The notes beneath the pieces were generated by a model. That model searched no databases, had not been told where the DNA came from, and worked only from the letters and a program-made list of their open reading frames with translations. Made by a program: the position numbers and the translations under genes. 64,000 nt of DNA. Origin: Agromyces mariniharenae (GTDB lineage Bacteria > Actinomycetota > Actinomycetes > Actinomycetales > Microbacteriaceae). The stretch spans positions 372,001 through 436,000 of the forward strand of contig NZ_VSSB01000002.1 in NCBI RefSeq assembly GCF_008122505.1, given 5' to 3'. Shown piece after piece: positions 16,884 through 25,482 of this stretch; within the stretch, counting starts at the first letter, position 1; each line of letters opens with the position of its first letter.

Positions 16884-18050
16884 ATGAGCGATCTGATCGA
16901 TCGATCCGACGATCCGCAGCTGGGGCGCAGCCTCGGCCTGTCCCGGCGCCAGCTGCTCGCGGCGACGACGGGCATGGCTGCGGCGGCCGCCCTCGGCGCG
17001 GCGGCGATCGGCGGGAGCCCCGCCCAGGCCCTCGCCCAGGCGGCCGGCGCCGCCAAGGCCGCCCCCGGTGGCAACGGCGTCCTCATCCCGCCCGGCAAGC
17101 GGGGCATCATCCTCTACACGGTCCGCGACGCGATCAGCCGCGACCCGAACACGACGGAACTGGCCTCCGGCTTCAAGGAGGTCTTCCAGGAGCTGTCCCG
17201 CATCGGGTACAAGCAGATCGAGTTCGCGGGCTACACCCAGCACGCCAACGCCGAGGGCGGCGCGAACCTGAACACCGTGCAGGGCGCGCAGCTGCTCCGT
17301 ACCTGGCTCGACGACAACGGGCTCGAGGCCGAGGGCAACCACGGCACGATCCCGTCGACCATCACGGACGCCACGCTCGCGCAGTTCGACACCGCCTGCG
17401 AGATCGCGAACATCCTCGGCTTCGGCCACATCGGCACCGGCAACGACCCGACCAGCAGCGGCTACCTCGCCGACTGGCAGGCCGCGGCCGAGCGCTGGAA
17501 CATCCTCGGCGAGCGTGCGGCGTCGCACGGGCTGAAGCTGTACACGCACAACCACGACGCGGCGTACAGCTTCCTGCTCGACAGCGGGCCGAACGACGCG
17601 GCCGGACGTCCGACCCGGTCGAGCGGCATCCGTCGTCTCGAGTGGTTCCTCCAGAACACGGACCCGAACTACGTGTACCTGGAGATGGACATCTACTGGG
17701 CCCACGTGGCGCAGTTCCGGTTCCAGAACTACACCGCTCCCGACGGCGGCGCCGCGACGAACGTGTTCGATCCCGCCGGCCTGGTGGCCGCGCAGACGAC
17801 GCGCTTCCCGCTGTTCCACGCCAAGGACGGTGCCTCGCGTCCCGACCTCGCCGCCGGCTACACCATCGTGCCGTTCGGCCAGGGCAACATCGACTTCACG
17901 ACCTTCTTCCAGCGGATCGGGGCGAAGGGCTACCACAACTCGATGTACGAGCAGGACAACGCGTCGACGGTGCCGGCGCCCGCGAGCCCGGCGCTGTCGC
18001 TGCAGAACGCGGGCTCGTCGTACGCCCACATGGCGTCGCTGCGCGGCTGA
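16884..18050 (+). CDS. Tat-exported sugar phosphate isomerase/epimerase-like TIM barrel
   Basis: A 388-residue protein with a twin-arginine signal (SRRQLLAATTG, Arg21-Arg22, then an Ala-rich hydrophobic stretch to about residue 50). The mature part is an AP-endonuclease-2-type TIM barrel: ILYTVRD, GYKQIEFAGYT, HGTIPSTI, LKLYTHNHD, VYLEMDIYWAH, FPLFHAKDG and GYHNSMYEQD supply the Glu/His/Asp residues expected to bind a divalent metal. Export in folded, metal-loaded form is a usual reason for Tat. The ATG at 16884 has AAAGGAG upstream; the ATG at 16767 would add a non-signal-like extension. It is followed at 108 bases by a secreted PQQ-type dehydrogenase, so an extracytoplasmic oxidised sugar or glycoside is the likely substrate. 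Confidence 0.85.
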   Translation: MSDLIDRSDDPQLGRSLGLSRRQLLAATTGMAAAAALGAAAIGGSPAQALAQAAGAAKAAPGGNGVLIPPGKRGIILYTVRDAISRDPNTTELASGFKEVFQELSRIGYKQIEFAGYTQHANAEGGANLNTVQGAQLLRTWLDDNGLEAEGNHGTIPSTITDATLAQFDTACEIANILGFGHIGTGNDPTSSGYLADWQAAAERWNILGERAASHGLKLYTHNHDAAYSFLLDSGPNDAAGRPTRSSGIRRLEWFLQNTDPNYVYLEMDIYWAHVAQFRFQNYTAPDGGAATNVFDPAGLVAAQTTRFPLFHAKDGASRPDLAAGYTIVPFGQGNIDFTTFFQRIGAKGYHNSMYEQDNASTVPAPASPALSLQNAGSSYAHMASLRG

Positions 18051-18087
18051 TCAGGCGCACGCCGACCGCGCGACGCGTCGCGTGACA

Positions 18088-18120
18088 CCCCGGGGCCGGA
18101 CCGTAACCCCGGCCCCGGGG
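18088..18120 (+). terminator. Intercistronic hairpin before the PQQ-type dehydrogenase
   Basis: CCCCGGGGCCGG (18088-18099) pairs with CCGGCCCCGGGG (18109-18120), 12 perfect base pairs around a nine-base loop. It lies 37 bases after the isomerase stop and 38 before the next ATG, so it may partly terminate or stabilise the upstream message. Confidence 0.6.
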
Positions 18121-18158
18121 CAACCGCACCACCACACCCCTCTACCAAGGAGACATCC

Positions 18159-20930
18159 ATGTCCACACCCCGGTTCCGCCTGGGCGCGCTCGCGCTCAGC
18201 GGACTCCTGGCGGTGACGGCGCTCGCCATGAGCCCCGCCACCGCCTTCGCCCATGACGGCGATGATCACGGAGACGAGATCGCCGCCACCACGTGGGCCA
18301 ACTACGAGAAGGTCACCCTGACCAAGGACGTCGGCGAGCCCATCGACCTGGCCGTCCTGCCCGACTCGCGCGTGCTCCACACGACGCGCGGCGGCCAGGT
18401 GCGCCTGACCGACCCCGCCCAGGGCACGACCACGGTGGTCAACACCGTCGACGTCTACGCCAACTCGGAGGACGGCCTCCAGACGATCACCCTCGACCCC
18501 GACTTCGAGGAGAACGGCTGGGTCTACCTCTACTACGCGCCGCGCACCATGACGGCGCCGTACCCCGCCACGACGCCCACCGGCTCGGCGCCGAACTCGC
18601 TGCCCGCGGGCGCGGACGCGAGCTACTGGGACCAGTGGAAGGGCTACAACCAGCTCAGCCGCTTCAAGTGGAACGCCGAGACGAGCCAGCTCGACCTCGC
18701 GACCGAGCAGGTCATCATCAAGGTCGAGGTCAACCGCGGGCAGTGCTGCCACGTCGCCGGTGACGTCGCGTTCGACAAGGACGGCAACGTGCTGCTCTCG
18801 ACGGGCGACAACACGCCCGCGAGCGCGCCGGGTGCCAACGGCTACGCGCCCATGAACGACCGGCCGGGCTTCAACCCGGGCTTCGACGCACGACGCGGTG
18901 CGGGCAGCACGAACGACCTCCGCGGCAAGATCCTGCGGATCGACGTGCAGGCCGACGGCTCGTACACGATCCCCGCGGGCAACCTGTTCGCGCCGGGCAC
19001 GGCAGGCACGCGCCCCGAGATCTTCGTCATGGGCGTGCGCAACCCGTTCCGGATCGACTACGACCCGGTGACGAACGCGGTCACCTGGGGCGACTACGGC
19101 CCTGACGCGGGCACGGCGAACGTCGACCGCGGCCCGATGGGCTACGTCGAGTGGCAGTCGACCACCGTCCCCATCAACGGCGGATGGCCGCTGTGCCACG
19201 GTCCCAACGCGAACTACAGCAACTGGGACTACGCGACGCTCACGGTGCGCGGCTGGTACGACTGCACCGCGCCGGTGAACCCGTCGCCCTACAACACCGG
19301 CCTGCAGCAGCTGCCGCCTGCGACGGCCCCGCAGCTCTGGTACGGCGACCAGCCGACGCACCAGCCGTGGCCCGAGTTCGGCAGCGGCGGGCAGGCGCCC
19401 ATGGGCGGCCCGACCTACCGCTACGACGAGGAGAACGAGTCGGCGACGAAGTTCCCCGAGTACTGGGACGGCAAGGCCTTCATGGCCGAGTTCTCGCGTG
19501 ACCGCGTCTTCGCCTTCTCGCAGGACGACCCCGACGGCCCGGTCACCAAGATCCAGGACTTCCTGCCCAACTCCGCGCTCACCGCGGCGGGCATGCCGGT
19601 CTGGGACAACGTGATCGACTTCGAGTTCGGCCCCGACGGCTCGCTCTACGTGCTCGACTACGGCGACGGCTTCTTCCGGCCGAACCCCGACGCGGGCCTG
19701 TACCGGGTCGACTACACCGTGGGCACCAAGGGTCCGCGCGCCGACCTCACGGCCTCGGTGACGTCTGGTCACGGCCCGCTCGCGGTCGACTTCTCGGCCG
19801 CCGGCAGCACGCACCCCGACGACCTCGCGCTCAGCTTCGCCTGGGACCTCGAGGGCACGGGCACCTTCACCGACGGACCGGCTGAGATCAGCCACACGTA
19901 CACCGAGGACGGCCAGTACACCGCCCGCGTTCGCGTGACCGACAGCGGTGGCCGGGTCAGCCTGACCTCCGTCGTCATCACGGTGGGCAACACGGCGCCG
20001 ATCGTGGAGATCGTCACCCCCGAGAACGGCTCCTTCACCGACTGGGGCGACAAGGTCGCCTTCGAGGTGAAGGTCACCGACCCCGAGGAGACGATCGACT
20101 GCAGCCGGGTGCTGTGGAGCTACGGCCTGGGTCACGACAACACGCACGCCCATCCGCTCTTCACGGGCAGCGGTTGCACCGCCACCATCGAGACGCAGTC
20201 GGAGGCCGGGCACGGCGAGACCGAGAACATCTACGGCGTGATCGGCGCCTCGTACACCGACGCCGGCACGGCGACCGCACCGGCCCTCCTGGGCGATGCG
20301 GTGACGCTGCTCAACCCGCGTGAACTGCAGGCCGAGCACGCGGACGCCCGCAGCGGCATCGAGGTGGTCGACGACGAGACCGCGCACGGCGTGCGCAAGG
20401 TCGTGTCGTTCGACTCCGGCGACTGGCTCGCCTACGACCCGGTGAACCTGATCGGGATCACCGGCGTCGAGGCTCGCGCCATCGGCACCGGCACCCTGTC
20501 GCTCCGCTGGGGCTCGGCCGACGCCGACGCCTTCCTCACCATCGACGTCGCGAACACGAGCGGCGCCTGGCAGGAGATCTCGTCGCCGCTGCTCGAGGTG
20601 CCCGAGGGCACCGACCGGCTCTACGTGACGAGCACCGGTGGGGTCGAGCTCGACCAGCTCGCGTTCACCACGTCGACGAGTGACATCCGCTCGCTGCTCG
20701 CCGCGCTCGCGGCGGACCAGCGCATCACCAACGGCGCGAAGCAGTCGTTCGGTGACACGCTGGCGGAGATCGACGCCGCACTGGCCGCCGGGGACACCGC
20801 CACGGCGATCAGCAAGCTCGAGTTCATCGTCGCCCAGGTCCCCAACCGGATCCGCACCGACGCCGACGCGGCCGACCTGGTCGTCCGCGCCGCGCAGGCG
20901 GTGATCGCGGACCTCACGCAGTTGACGTAG
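18159..20930 (+). CDS. Secreted PQQ-dependent sugar dehydrogenase with PKD and CBM6 domains
   Basis: A 923-residue exported protein. Residues 1-31 are a Sec signal peptide ending ATAFA. Residues about 35-510 form the glucose/sorbosone dehydrogenase beta-propeller: GEPIDLAVLPD, EDGLQTITLDPDF, GDVAFDKDGNVLLSTGDN, NDLRGKILRIDV and VMGVRNPFRI are its repeated blades. It carries a vicinal CysCys in RGQCCHVAGD near residue 194. A PKD domain (about 527-610) follows, then a CBM6-like carbohydrate-binding module (about 721-837) and a helical C-terminal region. The family oxidises sugars with PQQ, though the cofactor cannot be proven here. AAGGAG precedes the ATG. It is probably co-transcribed with the Tat-exported isomerase. 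Confidence 0.85.
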   Translation: MSTPRFRLGALALSGLLAVTALAMSPATAFAHDGDDHGDEIAATTWANYEKVTLTKDVGEPIDLAVLPDSRVLHTTRGGQVRLTDPAQGTTTVVNTVDVYANSEDGLQTITLDPDFEENGWVYLYYAPRTMTAPYPATTPTGSAPNSLPAGADASYWDQWKGYNQLSRFKWNAETSQLDLATEQVIIKVEVNRGQCCHVAGDVAFDKDGNVLLSTGDNTPASAPGANGYAPMNDRPGFNPGFDARRGAGSTNDLRGKILRIDVQADGSYTIPAGNLFAPGTAGTRPEIFVMGVRNPFRIDYDPVTNAVTWGDYGPDAGTANVDRGPMGYVEWQSTTVPINGGWPLCHGPNANYSNWDYATLTVRGWYDCTAPVNPSPYNTGLQQLPPATAPQLWYGDQPTHQPWPEFGSGGQAPMGGPTYRYDEENESATKFPEYWDGKAFMAEFSRDRVFAFSQDDPDGPVTKIQDFLPNSALTAAGMPVWDNVIDFEFGPDGSLYVLDYGDGFFRPNPDAGLYRVDYTVGTKGPRADLTASVTSGHGPLAVDFSAAGSTHPDDLALSFAWDLEGTGTFTDGPAEISHTYTEDGQYTARVRVTDSGGRVSLTSVVITVGNTAPIVEIVTPENGSFTDWGDKVAFEVKVTDPEETIDCSRVLWSYGLGHDNTHAHPLFTGSGCTATIETQSEAGHGETENIYGVIGASYTDAGTATAPALLGDAVTLLNPRELQAEHADARSGIEVVDDETAHGVRKVVSFDSGDWLAYDPVNLIGITGVEARAIGTGTLSLRWGSADADAFLTIDVANTSGAWQEISSPLLEVPEGTDRLYVTSTGGVELDQLAFTTSTSDIRSLLAALAADQRITNGAKQSFGDTLAEIDAALAAGDTATAISKLEFIVAQVPNRIRTDADAADLVVRAAQAVIADLTQLT

Positions 20931-20944
20931 GCCCCGCCCGACGG

Positions 20945-20976
20945 ACGGGCCCCGGTTCCACGGAACCGGGGCCCGT
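20945..20976 (+). terminator. Terminator after the dehydrogenase
   Basis: ACGGGCCCCGGTTCC (20945-20959) pairs perfectly with GGAACCGGGGCCCGT (20962-20976), a 15-bp stem only 14 bases past the stop codon, followed by TTCTCG. This is a strong intrinsic-type terminator. Confidence 0.85.
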
Positions 20977-21405
20977 TCTCGTGCGTCCGGGGCTGTGCTG
21001 GTCCGGGTGCCGCAGCGCATTCGAGCGTGTACCCCGATCCGCGGGGCGGGGCGCCCAGGACGAAGGCGGGCGGATGCCGCGCACGGTCGGAGACGTCGAC
21101 CCGCCGACGGGCGGTCGGCCAGCCCGTCGGTTCGACGGTCCGGCACGTCATCCGCGGCGTCCGCGGCATCCGATGACCCCTCGTGGAGCCCGGTGTACCC
21201 CGTCACCCCCGTGCTGGGGGACGTGCGCCGCAACCGAAGTGGCCTAGGCTGACGGGGCTGCTCCGTTCTTGGTAGAGGGGTGCTGCATGGTCCCGGGTCG
21301 CACGTTACGGGTGCGACCCGGGACGCATTCGTCTCCGGGGGAGTGCACACGGCACGGCCGGCCGGTCGGCTACACCAGCGAGGGCGCGGATGCCGCGGAC
21401 ACGAC
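20977..21405. other. Non-coding stretch with one strong inverted repeat
   Basis: No convincing gene lies here. The short frames have shadow-like composition and no binding sites. The stretch contains a TAGGCT hexamer (21244-21249), a perfect 14-bp inverted repeat at 21290-21324 and several GGATGCC/GGCATCC words. It separates two converging transcription units. Confidence 0.6.
21290..21324. repeat. Perfect 14-bp inverted repeat, possible small-RNA hairpin
   Basis: GTCCCGGGTCGCAC (21290-21303) and GTGCGACCCGGGAC (21311-21324) flank a seven-base loop. A TAGGCT -10-like hexamer lies about 40 bases upstream on the plus strand. A transcript from there would end at this hairpin and be about 70 bases long. 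Confidence 0.5.
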
Positions 21406-21435
21406 GATGCCCCCGGCGAGATCGCCGGGGGCATC
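21406..21435 (-). terminator. Terminator of the sugar ABC operon
   Basis: GATGCCCCCGGCGA (21406-21419) pairs with TCGCCGGGGGCATC (21422-21435) in a 14-bp stem, 24 bases beyond the permease stop on the minus strand. Confidence 0.8.
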
Positions 21436-21458
21436 TGGTCGTTCGAGGCGGAGCCGCG

Positions 21459-22502
21459 TCAGCTCGAGCTGCGACCGCCGGGACGCGAGGCGAAGCGCTG
21501 CTGCAGGAGCACCGCGATCACGATGATGACGCCCTTCACGACGGCCTGGACCGACGTGGAGAGGTTGTTCTGCGTGAACACGTTCGTCAGCGTCGAGAAG
21601 ATCAGGACGCCGAGGACGGTGCCGACGATGGTGCCGCGACCGCCGACGAGGAGCGTGCCGCCGACGACCACCGCGGCGATCGCGTCGAGCTCGTAGAGCA
21701 GGCCGTGCGTCGAGGTGCCGGCCGTGGTGCGGCCGAGCATCATCACCGCGGCGATGCCCGCGGTGAGGCCCACGAGCACGTACAGCGCGACGAGGTGGCG
21801 CTTGACGCGGATGCCGGCGAGGCGGGCGGCCTCGAAGTTGCCGCCGATCGCGACCGTGCGACGGCCGAAGGTCGTGCGGTTGAGCAGGAACCAGCCGACG
21901 ACGGCGACGATCACGAAGATCCAGATGAGCCACGAGATGCCGAGGAAGTCACCGCGGAAGAAGTCGAGGAACCCCTGGACGTTCACGATCTGGGTCGTCT
22001 TGTTCGAGAGCAGCTCCGCGAGGCCGCGTGCGCCGACGAGCATGGCGAGTGTCGCCATGAACGGCACCACCTTGCCGTAGGCGATCACGATGCCGTTGAT
22101 GAGCCCGGCTCCGGCGCCCACCGCGAGGGCGACGGCGACCATGAGCAGCCAGCTCGTCTGCTCGGACGCTGCCTGCACCCACGACAGCGACGCGACGACG
22201 GTCGCGAGGCCCATGACGGATCCGACGGAGAGGTCGATGCCACCGGCGGTGATCACGAACGTCATGCCGATGCTGATGACGCCGATGATCGAGGCGAAGC
22301 GGATGATCGTCAGGAAGTTCTCGAAGTTCCAGAAACGGTCGCCCGCGGTGATCGCGCCGACGGCGACGAGCAGCAGGAGGGCGATGACGAGGCCGAGGTT
22401 GCGGCCGACCGCACCGCCGAGGAGACGCCGCGCGAGGCTCTCGTCGGACTTCGGGGCTTCGGTCGTCGCTTCGGCGGCGGGGGCGGTGGTCTGGTCGCTC
22501 AC
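21459..22502 (-). CDS. Ribose-type sugar ABC transporter permease
   Basis: A 347-residue inner-membrane permease of the RbsC/BPD_transp_2 family with eight to ten hydrophobic segments. Signature stretches are GMTFVITAGGIDLSVGSVMG, the conserved loop used by ribose, xylose and autoinducer-2 importers, and FGRRTVAIGGNFEAARLAGI, which contacts the ATPase. A polar N-terminal tail of about 30 residues precedes the first helix. The GTG at 22502 follows AAGGAG and overlaps the ATPase stop codon by four bases (GTGA), so translation is coupled. It imports a monosaccharide or cyclitol together with the neighbouring ATPase and binding protein. Confidence 0.93.
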   Translation of the reverse strand: MSDQTTAPAAEATTEAPKSDESLARRLLGGAVGRNLGLVIALLLLVAVGAITAGDRFWNFENFLTIIRFASIIGVISIGMTFVITAGGIDLSVGSVMGLATVVASLSWVQAASEQTSWLLMVAVALAVGAGAGLINGIVIAYGKVVPFMATLAMLVGARGLAELLSNKTTQIVNVQGFLDFFRGDFLGISWLIWIFVIVAVVGWFLLNRTTFGRRTVAIGGNFEAARLAGIRVKRHLVALYVLVGLTAGIAAVMMLGRTTAGTSTHGLLYELDAIAAVVVGGTLLVGGRGTIVGTVLGVLIFSTLTNVFTQNNLSTSVQAVVKGVIIVIAVLLQQRFASRPGGRSSS

Positions 22503-24019
22503 GCGGCGACTCCTTCCATGATGAGGTCGAGCACGCCGTGCTCGTCGATGTCGGTGGCGGGGGTGGTGTGGAGGACGCGCCCGTCGGCGATGACGAGGAC
22601 GCGGTCGGAGAGGCCGAGCACCTCCTCGATCTCGCTCGAGACGACGACGATGGCGTTGCCGGCGTCGGCGAGGCGACGGATGAGCGCGTAGATCTCGGCG
22701 CGGGCGCCGACGTCGACGCCGCGGGTGGGCTCGTCGAGGAGCAGCACGCGGGTGCCGTGCACGAGCCAGCGGCCGAGGAGGATCTTCTGCTGGTTGCCGC
22801 CCGACAGTGTGCCGGTGACGCGATCGGGATCGGCGGGGCGCAGCTCGAGCGCCTCGATCTGCTCGCGGGTCACCGAGCGCTCACGACGCTCGTCGAGAAA
22901 CGAGGCGCGGGCGAAGCGGGCGAAGGTCGCCAGGGTGACGTTCTTGAAGATCGGCTCCTCGAGGATGAGGCCCTGGCTCTTGCGCTCCTCGGGTGAGAGG
23001 CCGACGCCGGCCTCGACCGCGGCGTTGACGGATCCGGCCTTCAGGCGAGCGCCCGCCACGGAGACCGTGCCCGACGTCGCCTTGCGGGCGCCGTAGATGG
23101 TCTCGAGGATCTCGGAGCGGCCCGAGCCGACGAGGCCCGCGAGGCCCACGACCTCGCCGGCGCGCACGTCGAACGAGACGTCGGAGAACTCGCCCCGGAG
23201 TCCGAGGTCGTCGACCGCCAGCACGACCGGCGCCTCGGCGGGGAGCGGCCGGCGCTGGGGGAAGACGTTCTCGACCGAGCGACCGGTCATGAGGCGGATG
23301 AGCTCGGGGGTCGGGGTCTCGGAGACCTGCAGCCCCGTCGCCATGCTCCGGCCGTCCTTGATGACCGTGATCCGGTCGCCGATCTGGCGGATCTCCTCGA
23401 GGCGGTGCGAGATGTAGATGATCGCGATGCCCTGGGCCGTGAGCTCGCGGACGACGCGGAAGAGGTTCTTGACCTCCTCGGAGTCGAGCACGGCGCTCGG
23501 CTCGTCCATGATGATGAGCTTCGCGTCGTGCGAGAGGGCGCGGGCCATGCTGACGATCTGCTTGTTGGCCGCGGAGAGCGTGCCGACCTCGCGGTGGGGG
23601 GAGAGGTTGCCGTGCCCGAGCCGCGTGAGCAGCGCGCGCGTGTGCTTCGCAGCCTGGCCGCGGTGGAGCACCCCACCCGTGGCGAGCTCGTGGCCGAGGT
23701 AGATGTTCTCGGCGATGCTCAGGCCGTCGACGACATCGAGCTCCTGGTACATCGTCGCGATGCCCAGCTTGATGGCCTCGACCGGGTTGTCGATCTGCAC
23801 CGGCTCGCCCTGCCACAGGATCTCGCCGCCATCGGGCTGGTGCGCGCCGGCGAGCACCTTGATGAGGGTCGACTTGCCCGCACCGTTCTGGCCGAGCACG
23901 CAGTGGACCTCGCCCGCGACCACCTCGAGGTCGACGCCGGAGAGCGCTCGGACGCCCGCGAACTCCTTCGTGATCCCGCGCATCTCGAGTAATGACGCAG
24001 TGTTATCACCTTTGATCAT
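22499..24019 (-). CDS. Sugar ABC transporter ATP-binding protein (RbsA-like, two NBDs)
   Basis: A 506-residue cytosolic ATPase with two fused nucleotide-binding domains, as in RbsA/MglA. NBD1 has Walker A GQNGAGKST (about 43-51), a degenerate signature LSAANKQ and Walker B LIIMDEPSA. NBD2 has the variant P-loop GLVGSGRSE, signature LSGGNQQK and Walker B VLLLDEPTRG. Asymmetric sites like these are normal for this subfamily. The ATG at 24019 opens the operon, with a 281-base divergent control region up to the binding-protein gene. The two-gene ATPase-permease unit faces away from its own binding-protein gene, so one regulator could control both directions. Confidence 0.93.
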   Translation of the reverse strand: MIKGDNTASLLEMRGITKEFAGVRALSGVDLEVVAGEVHCVLGQNGAGKSTLIKVLAGAHQPDGGEILWQGEPVQIDNPVEAIKLGIATMYQELDVVDGLSIAENIYLGHELATGGVLHRGQAAKHTRALLTRLGHGNLSPHREVGTLSAANKQIVSMARALSHDAKLIIMDEPSAVLDSEEVKNLFRVVRELTAQGIAIIYISHRLEEIRQIGDRITVIKDGRSMATGLQVSETPTPELIRLMTGRSVENVFPQRRPLPAEAPVVLAVDDLGLRGEFSDVSFDVRAGEVVGLAGLVGSGRSEILETIYGARKATSGTVSVAGARLKAGSVNAAVEAGVGLSPEERKSQGLILEEPIFKNVTLATFARFARASFLDERRERSVTREQIEALELRPADPDRVTGTLSGGNQQKILLGRWLVHGTRVLLLDEPTRGVDVGARAEIYALIRRLADAGNAIVVVSSEIEEVLGLSDRVLVIADGRVLHTTPATDIDEHGVLDLIMEGVAA

Positions 24020-24083
24020 GCGACGAACATAACAGATGGCATGCCACGGCGACTACCCATACCAGGACGGCCGTCACCCCCGA

Positions 24084-24110
24084 ACGTATACGCGTACATG
24101 CGCGCGCGCG
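24084..24110. other. Alternating purine-pyrimidine tract in the divergent control region
   Basis: Twenty-seven consecutive bases alternate purine and pyrimidine, ending in a (CG)n run. They contain the small palindromes CGTATACG (24085-24092) and ACGCGT (24090-24095). Such tracts can adopt Z-DNA under negative supercoiling, and this one lies between divergent promoters. The small palindromes could also be an operator. Confidence 0.5.
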
Positions 24111-24300
24111 AGAGGAAGCACGGGGATCACGGGTCGATCACGACTTACGACGAGTCACGATAAAAAGATGACAACTGGGCGTGCACGTATGCTACGGTGA
24201 CGATTGTCAGCGTGGACAGCAGCTGCCGATCCCCTCCCCGGGTACGCGCGCTCCGCGTCTCCGCCGGCATGTCTGCGAATCACTGAAACGGAGGAAGCAC

Positions 24301-25338
24301 ATGCGCACAGCGCACTCACGTCGGCACCTGGTGGCCGCCGCGGGCGTCATGCTGGCGGTCACGGGCCTCGTGACCGGCTGCACGGCCTCGACCGGAGAGT
24401 CCAACACCGGCCCGACGAACAACGCCAACAACTCGGAGAGCGGCGAGACGGTCCGCATCGGATTCTCGGGCCCGGCCGCCGACCACGGCTGGCTCGGCGC
24501 CATCAACTCGGCCGCCATCGCCGAGGCGGAGAAGTACGACGACGTGGAGCTCGTCGTCGCCGAGGGCACGAACGACGCGAACCTGCAGATCAGCCAGGTC
24601 GAGACCTTCATCAACGACGGCGTGGACGCGATCGTGCTGCTGCCGACCGACGGCGCGGCGCTCACCGAGGTCGCGATCAAGGCCATGGAGGCGGGCATCC
24701 CGGTCATCAACGTCGACCGCGAGTTCTCGAGCCCGTTCGCCGCCCGCGTCACCGTCCTGGGCGACAACTACGGCATGGGCGTCAGCGCCGGCACCTACAT
24801 CTGCGAGAAGATCGGCGACAACCCCGACGCCGTCGTCGCCGAGATCGCCGGCATCGACTCGCTGCCCCTCACGCAGGACCGGTCGCGCGGCTTCGCCGAC
24901 GCGCTCGAGGACTGCGGTCTCGAGGTCAGCAACCGCGTCGCCGCCGACTTCACCGTGCAGGGCGGCGAGGCCGCCGCCTCGCAGCTGCTGGCCGCCGCGC
25001 CGCAGATCGACGCCATCTGGAACCACGATGACGACCAGGGCGTCGGCGTCCTCGCCGCGATCGACGCGGCGGGCCGCGACGAGTTCTTCATGGTCGGCGG
25101 CGCCGGCTCGAAGAACGCGATGGACGAGATCAAGTCCGGCGACTCGGTGCTCGAGGCGACGGTCATCTACCCGTCGACGCAGGGCGCCGACGGCATCGCG
25201 CTCGCGCGCCTCGTGGCGCAGGGCAAGTCGCTGGGCGACCTCGTGGAGCAGGACGTGCCCACGCGCATCGTGCTCTACGCACCCGTCGTGACGGCCGAGA
25301 ACGTGGACGAGTACCTCCCGACCGCGTTCGCATCCTGA
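24301..25338 (+). CDS. Sugar ABC transporter substrate-binding lipoprotein
   Basis: A 345-residue periplasmic-binding protein of the ribose/LacI-like type (Peripla_BP_4). The lipobox LVTGC places the lipidated Cys at residue 27, so the mature protein is membrane-anchored outside the cell. The two-lobe core starts VRIGFSGPAADHGWLGAIN and includes VDAIVLLPTDGAAL, GIPVINVDREF and DAIWNHDDDQGVGVL, typical of pentose/hexose or cyclitol binders. The ATG at 24301 has CGGAGGAAG in front; in-frame codons further upstream lack a signal peptide. It is divergent from its ATPase-permease genes and followed by the oxidoreductase and isomerase genes. Confidence 0.93.
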   Translation: MRTAHSRRHLVAAAGVMLAVTGLVTGCTASTGESNTGPTNNANNSESGETVRIGFSGPAADHGWLGAINSAAIAEAEKYDDVELVVAEGTNDANLQISQVETFINDGVDAIVLLPTDGAALTEVAIKAMEAGIPVINVDREFSSPFAARVTVLGDNYGMGVSAGTYICEKIGDNPDAVVAEIAGIDSLPLTQDRSRGFADALEDCGLEVSNRVAADFTVQGGEAAASQLLAAAPQIDAIWNHDDDQGVGVLAAIDAAGRDEFFMVGGAGSKNAMDEIKSGDSVLEATVIYPSTQGADGIALARLVAQGKSLGDLVEQDVPTRIVLYAPVVTAENVDEYLPTAFAS

Positions 25339-25345
25339 TCAGCGG

Positions 25346-25393
25346 CCGGTGAGCGGGCGACGCCCGCCTGGACAGGGTCCGCCCGCTCACCGG
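25346..25393 (+). terminator. Stem-loop after the binding-protein gene (first of two)
   Basis: CCGGTGAGCGGGC (25346-25358) pairs with GCCCGCTCACCGG (25381-25393) across a 22-base loop. It may protect the abundant binding-protein mRNA from 3' decay. Confidence 0.6.
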
Positions 25394-25412
25394 GGCAGCC
25401 GCACGACGAATC

Positions 25413-25446
25413 GGACGCCCGCGTCGCGCTTGCGACGCGGGCGTCC
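25413..25446 (+). terminator. Terminator or attenuator hairpin (second of two)
   Basis: GGACGCCCGCGTCGC (25413-25427) pairs perfectly with GCGACGCGGGCGTCC (25432-25446) around GCTT: a 15-bp stem 37 bases before the next ATG. It should reduce read-through into the oxidoreductase gene. Confidence 0.75.
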
Positions 25447-25482
25447 CACGACCACCCCTCGCCGGGGACGAGAGAGAGAACG

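Noticed and set aside
20981..21247. Small protein genes between the dehydrogenase and the permease
   Set aside because: No ribosome binding sites, atypical composition, overlap of several frames and no recognisable feature.
18051..21434. Very long minus-strand frame (1127 codons) antisense to the isomerase and dehydrogenase genes
   Set aside because: It mirrors the strong GC3 bias of the opposite genes. Its translation is low-complexity Arg/Gly/Ala/Val without domains, and the plus-strand products have clear families.
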